Both the position numbers and the translations under genes were made by a program. From Achatina immaculata (taxonomy: Eukaryota > Mollusca > Gastropoda > Stylommatophora > Achatinidae): a stretch of 64,000 nt of DNA. Below are positions 22,355-33,351 of the stretch, one piece after another. Numbering within the stretch: position 1 is the stretch's first letter; each line of letters begins with the position of its first letter. The notes under the pieces are model-generated. The model saw only the letters and a program-made list of their open reading frames with translations. It did no database searches and was not told the origin of the DNA. The stretch lies in contig CM019719.1 of NCBI GenBank assembly GCA_009760885.1, positions 33,027,584-33,091,583 on the forward strand. Reading direction: 5' to 3'.

Positions 22355-23695
22355 CAGCTGTTGTTGCTTAGGAATCTGTTCACCAGTTGTTTTTGCTTAG
22401 GAATCTGTTCACCAGCTGCTTTGCTTAGGGATCTGTTCACCAGTTGTTTTGCTTAGGAATCTGTTCACCAGCTGCTTTGCTTAGGGATCTGTTCACCAGT
22501 TGTTTTGCTTAGGAATCTGTTCGCCAGCTGCTTTGCTTAGGAATCTGTTCACCAGTTGTTTTGCTTAGGAATCTGTTCACCAGCTGTTTTGCTTAGGAAT
22601 CTGTTCACCAGCTGCTTTGCTTAGGAATCTGTTCACCAGCTGCTTTGCTTAGGGATCTGTTCACCAGATGTTTTGCTTAGGAATCTGTTCACCAGCTGCT
22701 TTGCTTAGGGATCTGTTCACCAGTTGTTTTGCTTAGGAATCTGTTCGCCAGCTGCTTTGCTTAGGAATCTGTTCACCAGCTGTTTTGCTTAGGAATCTGT
22801 TCACCAGCTTTTGCTTAGGAATCTGTTCACCAGCTGCTTTGCTTAGGGATCTGTTCACCAGTTGTTTTGCTTAGGAATCTGTTCACCAGTTGTTTTGCTT
22901 AGGAATCTGTTCACCAGCTGCTTTGCTTAGGAATCTGTTCAGCAGCTGTTTTGCTTAGGAATCTGTTCACCAGCTGTTTTGCTTAGGAATCTGTTCGCCA
23001 GCTGCTTTGCTTAGGAATCTGTTCACCAGCTGTTTTGCTTAGGAATCTGTTCACCAGCTGTTTTGCTTAGGAATCTGTTCACCAGCTGCTTTGCTTAGGG
23101 ATCTGTTCACCAGTTGTTTTGCTTAGGAATCTGTTCACCAGTTGTTTTGCTTAGGAATCTGTTCACCAGCTGCTTTGCTTAGGAATCTGTTCAGCAGCTG
23201 TTTTGCTTAGGAATCTGTTCACCAGCTGTTTTGCTTAGGAATCTGTTCACCAGCTGCTTTGCTTAGGGATCTGTTCACCAGTTGTTTTGCTTAGGAATCT
23301 GTTCACCAGTTGTTTTGCTCAGGAATCTGTTCACCAGCTGCTTTGCTTAGGAATCTGTTCAGCAGCTATTTTTGCTTAGGAATCTGTTCACCAGCTGTTT
23401 TTGCTTAGGAATCTGTTCAGCTGTTTTTTCTTAGGGATCTGTTCACCAGCTGTTTTTGCTTAGGAATTTGTTCACCAGGTGTTTTTGCTTAGGGATCTGT
23501 TCACCAGCTGTTTTTGCTTATGGATCTGTTCACCAGCTGTTTTTGCTTAGGAATTTGTTCACCAGCTGTTTTTGCTTAGGGATCTGTTCACCAGCTGTTT
23601 TTTCTTAGGGATCTGTTCACCAGCTGTTTTTTGCTTAGGAATTTGTTGAGCAGTTATTTTGCTTAGGAATCTGTTGAGCAATTATTTTGCTTAGG
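22355..23695. repeat. 28-bp satellite, about 47 copies
   Basis: Unit 'aatctgttcaccagctgctt' then 'tgcttagg', 28 bp. Variants alternate between CAGCTG and CAGTTG and between aatctg and gatctg. A rare variant, 'ttcagcagct', recurs at about 22941, 23193 and 23361. Those spacings are 252 and 168 bp (9 and 6 units), so blocks of several units were duplicated together. The right third (23380 onward) carries longer T runs. Confidence 0.95.
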
Positions 23696-23844
23696 AAAGT
23701 AACACGTTTCTCATGTGAGACGTTATTTTTTTTAAAAAGCTTTAATGCTAATAGTTATTTTCTAAAGTATCAGCAGATCTGCCATCTTACACTCAGTATA
23801 TACAGACTACAGGAGCTACCATCTTTCGTTTATTGTATTCTAAC

Positions 23845-24420
23845 AGTAGGGGCTGACATCTTTAATTTAGCATATTCTAACAGTAGGGGCTGACATCTTT
23901 AATCTAGCATATTCTGACAGTAGGGGCTGACATCTTTAATTTAGCATATTCTGACAGTAGGGGCTGACATCTTTAATTTAGCATATTCTAACAGTAGGGG
24001 CTGACATCTTTAATTTAGCATATTCTGACAGTAGGGGCTGACATCTTTAATTTAGCATATTCTAACAGTAGGGGCTGACATCTTTAATTTAGCATATTCT
24101 AACAGTAGGGGCTGACATCTTTAATTTAGCATATTCTAACAGTAGGGGCTGACATCTTTAATTTAGCATATTCTAACAGTAGGGGCTGACATCTTTAATT
24201 TAGCATATTCTAACAGTAGGGGCTGACATCTTTAATTTAGCATATTCTGACAGTAGGAGCTAACATCTTTAATTTAGCATATTCTGACAGTATGAGCTGA
24301 CATCTTTAATTTAGCATATTCTGACAGTAGGAGCTAACATCTTTAATTTAGGATATTCTGATAGTAGGAGCTAACATCTTTAATTTAGGATATTCTGACA
24401 GTAAGAGCTAACATCTTTCA
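23845..24420. repeat. 37-bp minisatellite, about 15 copies
   Basis: Unit 'gacatctttaatttagcata' then 'ttctaacagtaggggct', 37 bp. Central units are identical. Units toward the right end diverge stepwise (aggagct, atgagct, taagagct), which fits growth from the middle or left. Confidence 0.95.
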
Positions 24421-25204
24421 TCCAGCACACACTGTCTACAGAGAGTAACATCTTACATTCAGCATACATTGACTGTGTGAACTAACATCCTGCATTCCAA
24501 AACACTTTAGGAACAAGTGCTGGAGGCAATTGTTCTCTGACTATAGTCCCCAGAATGAACGAAAGTGCAGATATTCCACGGTGGTAGAAAATTATCGTCC
24601 AAGATATTGCTGCAACAGACGGTGTGGAGAAGGGGAAAAAACGAGCAGTTTCCTGTAAAATCAGATCATGTGTCTTTAACTGGATGAGCATCTCTCATGA
24701 AAGTCGGGCGTGGAGCACTCGTTTTGCAATTTGACTGTTATATCCGCGGTGTTTAAGTCCAGATGTCGTTACCTCAGCGTATGAATAAATCAGGGACCCG
24801 AGACCGGGATATTGCCGTCCTGAACAGAGCCCAGTGACACGAAGAGCGTCATGATTTATGAGCGGGATTATTTCCTCAAACATCCCACGCAAACAACATG
24901 GTCGGCGATCTTTGATTTATCGCTATTCGGGCATTGCCACTTTATCTTGAGGGAAATAGGGTCATATATGGCTGATGTAAAGGCTGGTGTTGGTGCGAGA
25001 AGGGATACGGAGATGGTTATTTGGTTGAGTTTCGCAGTGAAGGATTAAAGAAGAGGGCCGAATTAGAGGATTTCCTAATACAGTGGGTGACGTGGCCCTT
25101 AATGAACACAGTGTAAAACTGTTTAAAAACGAAAGTAGGAGCAGCTTTATTATAATTAACGAGCACACAGTTGTAACGTTTAGGTTTAACATTTTAATCT
25201 TACA
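24421..25204. other. Unique sequence, no gene seen
   Basis: Frames of 60-76 codons on both strands match nothing I recognise. Confidence 0.4.
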
Positions 25205-25706
25205 AAAACATGAAGGACATAAGTCAGCAAAGAACTGGCTCCCACGCCAGCAGATCTGACCTTACTATTGGCTACCTGCATCCAGGCAACAGCAGGCAAA
25301 TTAGAACTGGCATCCGAGGAAAAGCCAAGAGCAAAAGAAAAATCATCAGGACAGAAATTAGATGTTTAAGGAGAGTACTAAATGTGAAAAGAAGAGACCT
25401 AATAAGAAATGGCACCATCAGGGCAGAGGTTGGAGTAACACCAGTATTACACAATATCCAGAAACAGTAAAGTCAAATGATGTGGCCATGTTACATGGTT
25501 ACCGCCAGACAGTATATCACAGACAATATTCACACTAATATTTGTAGGTAACAGAGGAAGAGGCCGCCCACGCAGGAGATGGAGAGAGGAAATTACAGAA
25601 GCGTTAAATATCACATTATATGTAGCAAATCGTCGAGCCCTATCAAGACGTCTATTTGTCCCCTCAACACCGAAAGGTATATGAGGTAGAAGACAAGACA
25701 AGACAT
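25205..25706 (+). pseudogene. RTE/BovB-like retrotransposon, family B, C-terminal end
   Basis: The frame from 25210 carries KRKIIRTEIRCLRRVLNVKR then RDLIRNGTIRAEVGVTPVLH (to about 25455). This is the conserved RCLRRxLGVxxRDxIRN...VTPVL segment near the C-terminus of BovB-like RT proteins. After frameshifts it continues WPCYMVT (for WxGHVxRM), RGRPRRRWREEITEALNIT (about 25556-25610) and SSPIKTSICP. The 3' end is GAAGACAAGACAAGACA (25690-25705), a pentanucleotide tail. The same (ACAAG)n tail ends repeat X. The copy is truncated at its 5' end and dead. Confidence 0.75.
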
Positions 25707-27289
25707 CCAAGGAAAGGAAGAGAGAATCATTAAGAAACTTGCTGCGGGTGTTACAAAGACAAATTTAAAAAAAAAACGCCAAAAGTAACAGGTTCTAGTT
25801 GCCCTTATCTGCTGGAATTTTCCTGTGATTTCGTTGTGACATGTCAGTGGTTAAGCTTTGCAATGAAAGATTAAAGAAGATAGCCGGTCTCGGAATTTTG
25901 TAACACTTCGTCAATGTGTCCTAGTGAACAAATGGCAACAGATTCATATCTTCACCAAAACACTGGGTTTTCCCCATCACTCCTTCGTGCCATGTCATCA
26001 TTTGGTCATTTTTGATTTGTGAGATTGGGACTCCAGACCTTAGAAAGCCAATAACATTTGGCTGAAAGATGAGGCGCTCACGAAGATACAGTACCCAGCG
26101 TGTGAAGGAAATCACTGAAGAATATTTTGAGAAGATCGAAGCATCCATGAACTCACCAAGAATAGAAGGATAATAGATTTTTTAACTTATGACCTTATCT
26201 CTGTTGACTTGATACAAACATTTCAAGTATATTGACAAAGCCAGCCGCGGTTAGCATAAAGACTGAAACTTAAGCTGCTGTAGTGATGGTGAAAGAGGGA
26301 AATCTGAGAAAACCAGAAACGGGTGGATAGACGTCAGGGTAGGATCACATGCGAACTGAGAGAAAAAAAATCATTCAGAGTATGTGATATTAGTTATGAG
26401 AAGAACGTAATAACATGAGAAAAGTTTTGAATGTTCAACGTTAAGATCATACGCCTGACAAGTCAGACGTCTTAACGTGTACTGTACAAGCTCCGGGAAT
26501 GTAATGACTTGGTTTCAGAAATAATAATGGATAAGTTTCTCAATATGACTTGGTTAAAGATATATAACAGACGCCGTCTAGGAACGTAATGATCAGTGTT
26601 CAGGAGAAGGACATAGAGTTACTGGCATCTCTTGGAAATATACGACAAAAAAAAAATTGTCATTCAGAACAGGTCTGAAGTTCTAAAGAATCGACAAAAC
26701 TTCAACCTTCAGGAGGATTGAAACCCAAATCTCAGCCGATCGAGTCTACCCCTCACAAGATCTGTGTGGGTCAACCAAGACAAAAATACAGAGAAAAAAA
26801 CCTGTATGTTGACTTCTTCTTCTTCTTCTTCTAATAGCTCTCTCTCCAGCAGCTCCTTAACAAGTTTTGTTTGACACGGCCGGCAAGACAGAGAAAATAA
26901 TATTGGTTGCGCAATTTCTGCCCTAATGTCGCCTAATCTCTCTTTCCTTGACATTGGACCATCGTTTCTGAAACTTAAAAAAAAAATTACGGAAAGAGCA
27001 TCAAATGACAAACGATGGTTCCAACTGCAAGTGATAGACGCTGTCTACAGTAATGATGACCCGGGGATCTTTTCCCGTCGGTTCTTCACAGTTTTTTCGT
27101 ATTTTTTGGGCGTCTGTGTTGTAGGTTGATGTTTGTTGTTTTAAATGTTATGAGGTCCTTCTTGACATGGTAGTTAAGATGTAGTTTAGACTGTAACTGC
27201 TTTCGAAAAGATATTCGCCCTGATTGGTTGACTTGCTCTGGCGGCGATCTCAAATTACGAATTTACGTTCGTTTCAGACAATGTCTTTG
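25707..27289. other. Unique sequence, no gene seen
   Basis: About 1.6 kb with no supported exon or repeat. There is a (TTC)n run at 26813-26832 and a 12-bp inverted repeat (accatcgttt near 26959, aaacgatggt near 27010), probably chance. Confidence 0.45.
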
Positions 27290-27675
27290 TGGAATAACAC
27301 TTTTTGGTGAAGATCTTAGATAACGTCTCGGTGAAGAAACACTTTTTGGTGAAGATCCGTGATAACATCTTGGTGAAGAAACACTTATTGGTGAAGATCT
27401 TAGATAACGTCTTGATGAAGAAACACTCTTTGGTGAAGATCTTAGATAACGTCTTGGTGAAGAAACACTTTGATGAAGATCGTAGATAATGTCTTGGTGA
27501 AGAAACACTTTTTGGTGAAGATCTTAGATAACATCTTGGTGACGAAACACTTTTTGGTGAAGATCTTAGATAACGTTTTGGCGAAGAAACACTTATTGGT
27601 GAAGATCTTAGATAACGTCTTGGCGAAGAAATATTTTTGGTGAAGATCTTAGATAACGTCTTGGCGAAGGTCTAA
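27290..27675. repeat. 42-bp minisatellite, about 9 copies
   Basis: Unit 'cttggtgaagaaacactttt' then 'tggtgaagatcttagataac' then 'gt'. The internal TTGGTGAAGA doublet shows that the 42-mer itself arose from two related halves of about 21 bp. Confidence 0.9.
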
Positions 27676-27679
27676 AATT

Positions 27680-27945
27680 ATTTCCTAGTGAAGATATAAT
27701 GTTCTGGTGAAAGTATCATGTCCAGGTGAAGGTATCATATCCAGGTGAAGGTGTCATGGTCTGGTGAAGGTATCATGTCATAGTGAAGATATCATGTTCT
27801 GGTTAAGGTATCATGTCCTGGTGAAGGTGTGTTCTGACGAAGGTATCATGTCCTGGTGAAAGTATCTTGGCTTGGTGAAGGTATCTTGTCCTGGTGAATG
27901 TATCATGTTCTGATGAAAGTATCATGTCCATGTGAAGGTATTGGA
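27680..27945. repeat. 19-20 bp minisatellite, about 13 copies
   Basis: Units of the type 'ggtgaaggtatcatgtcct'. They share GGTGAAG with the adjoining 42-bp array, so the two may have a common seed. Confidence 0.85.
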
Positions 27946-28428
27946 TCGAGTCTTATTGTTAAGGTCATGAATGAGGGTTCGGTGAAGGCATTGAATCACA
28001 TCGTGATGAAGGTCTCGTAACATATCCAATTGCGACTTGTATATTCTTCTTGGAGTTGACCCAACAAACAAACTCTACAGGAGACTTTACCGCAAGAGAA
28101 CTTTAACTGGACAAGAAAACCACAGCAGAGTTTACCTGATTTCTCCGCAGAAAGGCAAAGTAGCTGCCTTGTGAACTTGTCATTTCATTGTCATGCCGGC
28201 GCATTTGTGCGATCATTCTTTGGTTACACAGCGCAGTATAAAATTGTGTTCTGCGAGTGTCTTTTAAGTGACTATATGAAGCGAGAGAAGGATTACTACT
28301 CCCCAAAACAGGTGTAGAACACTACATAATACGGGAGCATTAACGGAATCATCATCTCCCCTCCAAAAAAAGTCTTAACAATTATGGAACTCGAATCAGA
28401 CTCTCTGTTCTCCTTAGTAGACAACAAT
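27946..28428. other. Unique sequence, no gene seen
   Basis: No exon, RNA or repeat was recognised. Confidence 0.4.
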
Positions 28429-28611
28429 CAGAGGTTCCAAAACTCTTTCGACCTTCGCCTCCTTTCCTTCCATGTCACATTCCTAGCCCCACACATTCTT
28501 CACTTAGTTGGTTCTGATCCCCTCTACCACTCCCTTTTCCCCCCTCACCGCCCCCCTTGGATATCCCCACTGCCCGTGGGAAGGCAGTATCACATACTTT
28601 GAGAACCATTG
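28429..28611. mobile_element. hAT-type MITE, decayed
   Basis: The left end CAGAGGTTCCAAAACTCTTT and the reverse complement of the right end (CAATGGTTCTCAAAGTATG) are hAT-type terminal inverted repeats. The interior is non-coding and C-rich, as in the 17614 element. Flanking 8-mers do not match, so the insertion is old or the ends are slightly misplaced. Confidence 0.6.
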
Positions 28612-29617
28612 ATCTAAACTAATCCCTGAGCTGTCGAGACTATGCAAAACTAGTTTTAATTTACTTCGTTTAAGCTGTGCAGAATTCCTTTAGCTCGATG
28701 CGACAATGATTTCAACATAGGGCTGTAAACAAGAATGAGATGGATAATGTTAGATTCTGTGCAGAAGAAATGCATTCCTCACGACAGTTGGAGATAAGGA
28801 GATTGATTTCAAGGAGGAAATTGCTCAGAGGAATAATATTCAATTACGATGGATCGCCATTCTCTTGTGTGATTGATTTAGAGTGCTCTTGAATATAAAT
28901 TGCTAATTAAGCAAAAGTTCGGATTTTTACAGCGGTAGATTATATGTCTGTTTCATTGTCTGTAAGCCAATTTTGTTCGTTCTCTCTTCCTGTGTTTCTC
29001 ACAGCTTGCGTTGACCGCCTGTTTACATGTGTAATTTTTGTTGAACACGCTGTCTGCTGTTTGTTCCTGTATGCAGTCTGTTTGATTTGCCAGCATGTTT
29101 TCTGCCTATCTGGAAGGCTATATCTGTATACGCGCCTGTAAAGTTGCCCCCCCCCCCCTATCTAATGTCTCTTTACGTACCTTGTTTCTAAGTTTACTTG
29201 TCTGTTTTCTGCATGTTTCTGTGCCTCAGCTGTTTCTAGCATCTTAACAGAATGCTTTGTCTGCATGTAAACACTTCTGCACAAGCACCCATTTTACACA
29301 GAGAGAAAGGAAAGAGAAAATCTGCGTGACTTCATCTGAGTTTTGGAAATATGAATGGTTTAGTGGCGTCTCTCATGCTCTAGGTCTCCCTGCGTTGAGT
29401 CTCCTGGACGCGTCCACAACATGAGCCTGGAAGCTGAAGATGAGTGGAATATGGAATTTTTGTGTTCTGGCAGACATTTAGAAACGCTGAGAGGTTTTAA
29501 GAAGCTCGCCGCAGCGAATGCCGAGAGGGTTGAAAGTTGAGGTTTTCACCCTGATTTTGAAAGCTGTGTAACAGAAAGGGGGCTGGGGGGACGGGGAAGG
29601 AGGAGGGAGATAGATAG
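28612..29617. other. Unique sequence, no gene seen
   Basis: Contains a C run at 29149-29158 and a 39-codon plus frame at 29421-29540 (start MSLEAEDEWN) that I cannot tie to any family. No gene is called. Confidence 0.4.
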
Positions 29618-29742
29618 AATGAATGAATAATTTTTATTTAAAATGGTGAAGAATTGGGCCCGCAGGTCCGTCCTACATTCTGCTCTATATCACTTCATCT
29701 TTCATGCTTCATACACACTCGATTAATAAGGTAAACAAAATT
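29618..29742 (-). mobile_element. CR1/Jockey-like LINE, 3'-end fragment
   Basis: Shares AGAATTGGGCCCGCAGG and CACTTCATCTTTCATGCTTC with the 3' UTR of the LINE at 6963. The (TGAA)n-type tail is at 29621-29632. It is a severely 5'-truncated copy. Confidence 0.8.
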
Positions 29743-29744
29743 AC

Positions 29745-29990
29745 ATGTATATATATATATATTCCTCTGAGTACCCGGTATTGCTCGGGAATTTATTAAT
29801 TATTAATACTGTGGAGGGAATTTGAAATCGCTATGTTTCTCCCACGGATAACCTTATGTTGCTTGCTCAAGAGTGGGTTCACCCAAGAAATTACTTATTC
29901 CTGCCTCTGGAGGTGAAACTAAAAATGTTGTATATAATCAGGGTTTGAGTTAAATTAATATTATAGTGAATTTGTAAAATTCTATATAAT
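29745..29990. repeat. Dispersed repeat Z, copy 2
   Basis: A (TA)n tract, ACCCGGTATTGCTCGGGAA, then TTGAAATCGCTATGTTTCTC, AACCTTATGTTGCTTGCTC and AACTAAAAATGTTG, matching 5190-5345. No coding potential is seen. Confidence 0.55.
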
Positions 29991-30405
29991 GTGTAGACTG
30001 TCCCAGTGACTTGTTGATCGTGATCGAGAACGCAAGTCTCACTGGAAATTGCAATCTCTTAAAGTTAAAAGGGAGATCCGTCGGAATGAATGGTATCCGT
30101 GGGATGCAAACTGTTTCACCCTTTCCCTGTCCTGTTAAGACAGTCGCTTCATTTCATCATCTGGAAATATTTGTCGAGTAAGATGCATGTTCTGCCAGCA
30201 GGCTTCACTCTAGTGTATTCGCTTACGTTACTCTATGGTATTTCTTGGTTGCTTGAATTAGTCCCTATTGCCTATGTATGTTAGAATATTAGTTATATCA
30301 GAAGTCCTAAGGTACATTTACATTCATAGCCCTTTGGCCATGGCGTAATCATTACTGTCTTGTAAAGTCGCTAAAAACATTACATCTTTGATGCATCACA
30401 ATATT
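29991..30405. other. Unique sequence, no gene seen
   Basis: No supported feature. Confidence 0.4.
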
Positions 30406-30536
30406 TAAATCTATCTGAATTCATTCATTCATTTGCATGTCCCTTGTGGAACTTTGCCTCCCAAACAGCACTCCTGTAGGCCTCTCGGTTGTGAGCAGGA
30501 TGGCCTGCTGCTGTTGCATCCATAAATCTATCTGAA
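30406..30536 (-). mobile_element. RTE family A, 103-bp insertion with 14-bp TSD
   Basis: The inserted part (30420-30522) is the last 103 bp of family A, with TTGCATGTCCCTTGTGGAAC and the (TGAA)n tail. It is flanked by a perfect 14-bp direct repeat, TAAATCTATCTGAA, at 30406-30419 and 30523-30536. This is a textbook target-primed insertion with extreme 5' truncation. Confidence 0.9.
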
Positions 30537-30539
30537 ACT

Positions 30540-31105
30540 AACAACAATTTTCTGTTCCACATATAAAATGCGCAAGAGCAGTGAAAAGTAAACGGCACAT
30601 TCTCACTGAGCAATGAAATCTGTTGTAGAATACAATAAAAAGTTAATATAAACATAAGTGGTAAACAAATTTAAAATTATGAAGTACTTACATCCGTGTA
30701 GAAATATAAAACTCTTCACAGAAATAAAAAAGGTATTACTGAACTTGGATCCAAAAATGCACACTATCACTGTCAAATAACGTATGAAACACTTATACAA
30801 TCAACTAAAAGAGCGAAATGAAACTGTCACATTCTCTGAAAGATGATAAACTGGAAGACTTGCCGAGTTAGCTTACCTTATATACAACCATCAAAGATTC
30901 GGGTAGGCGCTGGAATTTTTCTCGAAAATCACGAGTCCAAGACCGGGGCACAGTGATGTCTAAAACTTTCCAGATAGTTCTACAGTTCTACTCATTTCAA
31001 CGCTATCCGGCACGGCCCACAACCCGATGCAGGCATTGCGCATAAATATAACGGGAGTTACATCCCTTCCATCACAGGATTAGTTTTACTATCGGTCGTT
31101 TTCCA
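30540..31105. other. Unique AT-rich sequence, no gene seen
   Basis: No exon or repeat is supported. Confidence 0.4.
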
Positions 31106-31107
31106 TT

Positions 31108-31260
31108 ATTTATACATGTTACTCACGACTCCTAGGCGTGCCAGGGGTGTCTTACACCCACGGTATTTTTTCCAGATTGTAAGTCACGTGTGTAACAAGA
31201 GTTTAGTTGAACTTGCTCCAGGCGTTCCAGAGTTATGCTGGAACATACATACACACACGT

Positions 31261-31262
<2 letters not shown>
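31108..31262 (-). repeat. Dispersed repeat Y, copy 2
   Basis: On minus it reads TATGTATGTTCCAGCATAAC, TCTGGAACGCCTGGAGCAAG, GACTTACAATCTGGAAAAAA and GTGTAAGACACCCCTGGC, matching 4590-4800. It is preceded on that strand by the (TA)n tract in which the Tc1 element sits. Confidence 0.65.

Positions 31263-31299
<37 letters not shown>
31263..31299. repeat. (TA)n tract, left half
   Basis: An alternating TA run broken by the Tc1-like element. The right half continues at 32792-32846. Confidence 0.95.
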
Positions 31300-31300
<1 letters not shown>

Positions 31301-32790
31301 TGTTAAAAAAAAAGAAACGCAACAAATACGATGTTGCGATTTGAATTGAAGTTTGCTGATCAGACAAGAGCACATTACCTGAAACGTTCACTTTGACATC
31401 AGCTTCACTCGATGACCTGAATTGTACTCAGCAGATGATTCACGAGCACAGAAAAGCGACGCTAGTCAAAATAGCATTTTGGACAATAACTCAGGAAAGG
31501 TTCACGAGAATCCCGTGAAACTTACTGACCATGTTATTTGTAAAAGATTGACTGTCCTCAAATCAGTTCATTTGAAAATTCAGTGCGCTAGTATGGCTCT
31601 TCTCACTACTGAACAATGACTCATTATCATTGCGCGATTACAGACAGGACAGTCGCAAAGTGTAGTGGCCAAACAATTTAATGTGGTTAGAAGGACCATT
31701 AGTCGCCTTTGCAGGCGATTTCAAGAAACTGGCTCAGTTGCAGACCGGCCGCACAGTGGAAGACCCATAGTCACAACTCCTGCCAAAAACCGCTTCATAC
31801 GGCTGCGTCACCTCAGGAATCGATTTGCATCTCCGTCTTCAACAGTCCAGTCAGTAACAGCAGCTCGTCGAATATCAGATCAAACGGTCAGGAACCGGCT
31901 GCACGACGCTAGTCTTTGGCTAGAAGACCCTACAGATGTCCTGTTCTTACGGACCGACATCGCCAGAACCGACTGCAGTGGACGAACAGCATCGTCAACG
32001 GACCGTTGCGAATGATTGGAGAAGGGTTTGGTTTAGTGATGAATCATTATTTCTGCTCCAGCGACATTATAGACGGAGAAGAGTTTTTCGCAGAGTCCAT
32101 GAGCGCTACGCCAAGAACTGCATGGATGAGGCTTCTCAAATGGTGGTGGAGGTGTACTGGTGTGGGGGACGATCAACTTCATGGGAAGAAGTGACCTGGT
32201 GCATACTGAAGGACACCTGAATGCCCAGCAATACGTCGCTGAAGTTCTTCGTCCTCACGTCGTTCCACTTCTGGCTTCACGAGGGTCGATTTTTCAGCAG
32301 GATAACGATCGACCTCATGTGACACAACTCACCACCCAATTCCTCATTGACAACAACGTCCAGACCATTCCTTGGCCATCCATGTGATCAGACATGAACC
32401 CAACAGAACACTTATGGGATGAACTCAACAGACGTCCGCCAGCGAGACGTGGCCCAAACCGATCTCCGACAGTTGTTTCTTGCACTGCGGGAAGAGTGGG
32501 CAGCCATACCACAACAACAGATCCACCGGCTAATCGGATCCATGTAAAGGAGATATTCTCTGAAACAGGCCAGAGGAGGCCATACATCTTACTGAAACAG
32601 AGGCCTCAGTCACAAAGAATAAAAGCCCAAACCAAATTTAATGAACATCCTTTCATTGTTAAAGTTTTAAAGTTTCTTCATGCCAAGATTGGAACATTAA
32701 TTCCCTAAAATAAAATTTTGATAAAACTTTGAAATTTGGTGTCCATTACGACTACAGTAGTGTTGCGATGTTGCGTTTCTTTTTTTAACA

Positions 32791-32791
<1 letters not shown>
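31300..32791 (+). mobile_element. Tc1-like transposon, about 1.49 kb
   Basis: The left end CTGTTAAAAAAAAAGAAACG and the reverse complement of the right end (CTGTTAAAAAAAGAAACGCA) are inverted repeats with CAACA continuing inward on both sides. TA flanks both ends, but because the host is a (TA)n run the exact duplication cannot be proved. The interior carries a broken transposase at 31592-32620. Confidence 0.9.
31592..32620 (+). pseudogene. Tc1-family transposase, broken
   Basis: A cut-and-paste DDE transposase. The N-terminal helix-turn-helix region is readable as QTGQSQSVVAKQFNVVRRTI and SRLCRRFQETGSVADRPHSG then RPIVTT (31640-31790), including the GRPR-like hinge. The catalytic core has Asp in VWFSDESLFLL (32038-32040), Asp in FQQDNDRPH (32301-32303) and Glu in MNPTEHLWDEL (32406-32408). 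Exactly 34 codons lie between the last two, the DD34E signature of Tc1. Damage includes a stop right after the likely start (TGA near 31618), frameshifts near 31910 and 32160, and a TGA at 32388-32390 in the PWPS-SDMNP segment. The usual Tc1 length is about 340 residues, so most of it is present but inactive. Confidence 0.9.

Positions 32792-32846
<55 letters not shown>
32792..32846. repeat. (TA)n tract, right half
   Basis: The continuation of the 31263-31299 tract beyond the Tc1 element, followed by TACATATACATATATAAC. Confidence 0.95.
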
Positions 32847-32849
<3 letters not shown>

Positions 32850-32861
<12 letters not shown>

Positions 32862-33351
32862 ACGATGCAAAATGAAACTATGTGTAATATAAATATTCAG
32901 ATTACATGAAAAAAAAAACAACGTAAGAAAGCTAGATGAACATATTACATTCACAATATAGGATAATGAACTACATAAGAGGTAACTGATCTAACAAGAT
33001 AGCGCGCGCGCACACACACACACACACATGTACATACACACGCACACAAATACATTTTCAATGGCGTTCTTCTGACATTCCACTCTCGCACATTTACGGA
33101 GATAATTTCTAACAAAATACAAGCGTGATAGACAGACAGACAGACAGACAGATAGACAAGATGGATGGACGGGCGGATATTCTGTCCCGTTATCTCCTAA
33201 CTTTCATCCAAAATCCAGTCAATCAACACGAGTTCAGTACTAGTGCTACAAACATATAAAGAACAATATTAAATATGCATTGAGAGAGAGAGAGAGGGGG
33301 AGGGAAAGAAAGAGAAAGAGAGAGAGAGAGAGGGAGGGGGAGAGAGAAAGA
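32850..33351. repeat. Low-complexity region: (CA)n, (GACA)n, (GA)n
   Basis: GCGC and CACA at 33001-33030, (GACA)n near 33133-33158, and GA/GGGA purine at 33280-33350. Short unique spacers between them show no gene. Confidence 0.85.

Noticed and set aside
22355..23695. CRISPR-like regular repeats
   Set aside because: Units are head-to-tail with no spacers, and the surroundings are eukaryotic mobile elements.
26955..27021. Hairpin (12-bp inverted repeat) as a terminator or MITE
   Set aside because: The loop is about 40 bp, there is no target duplication and no second copy is seen in the window.
29421..29540. 39-codon frame MSLEAEDEWN as a small gene
   Set aside because: Too short without supporting context, and no conserved motif.
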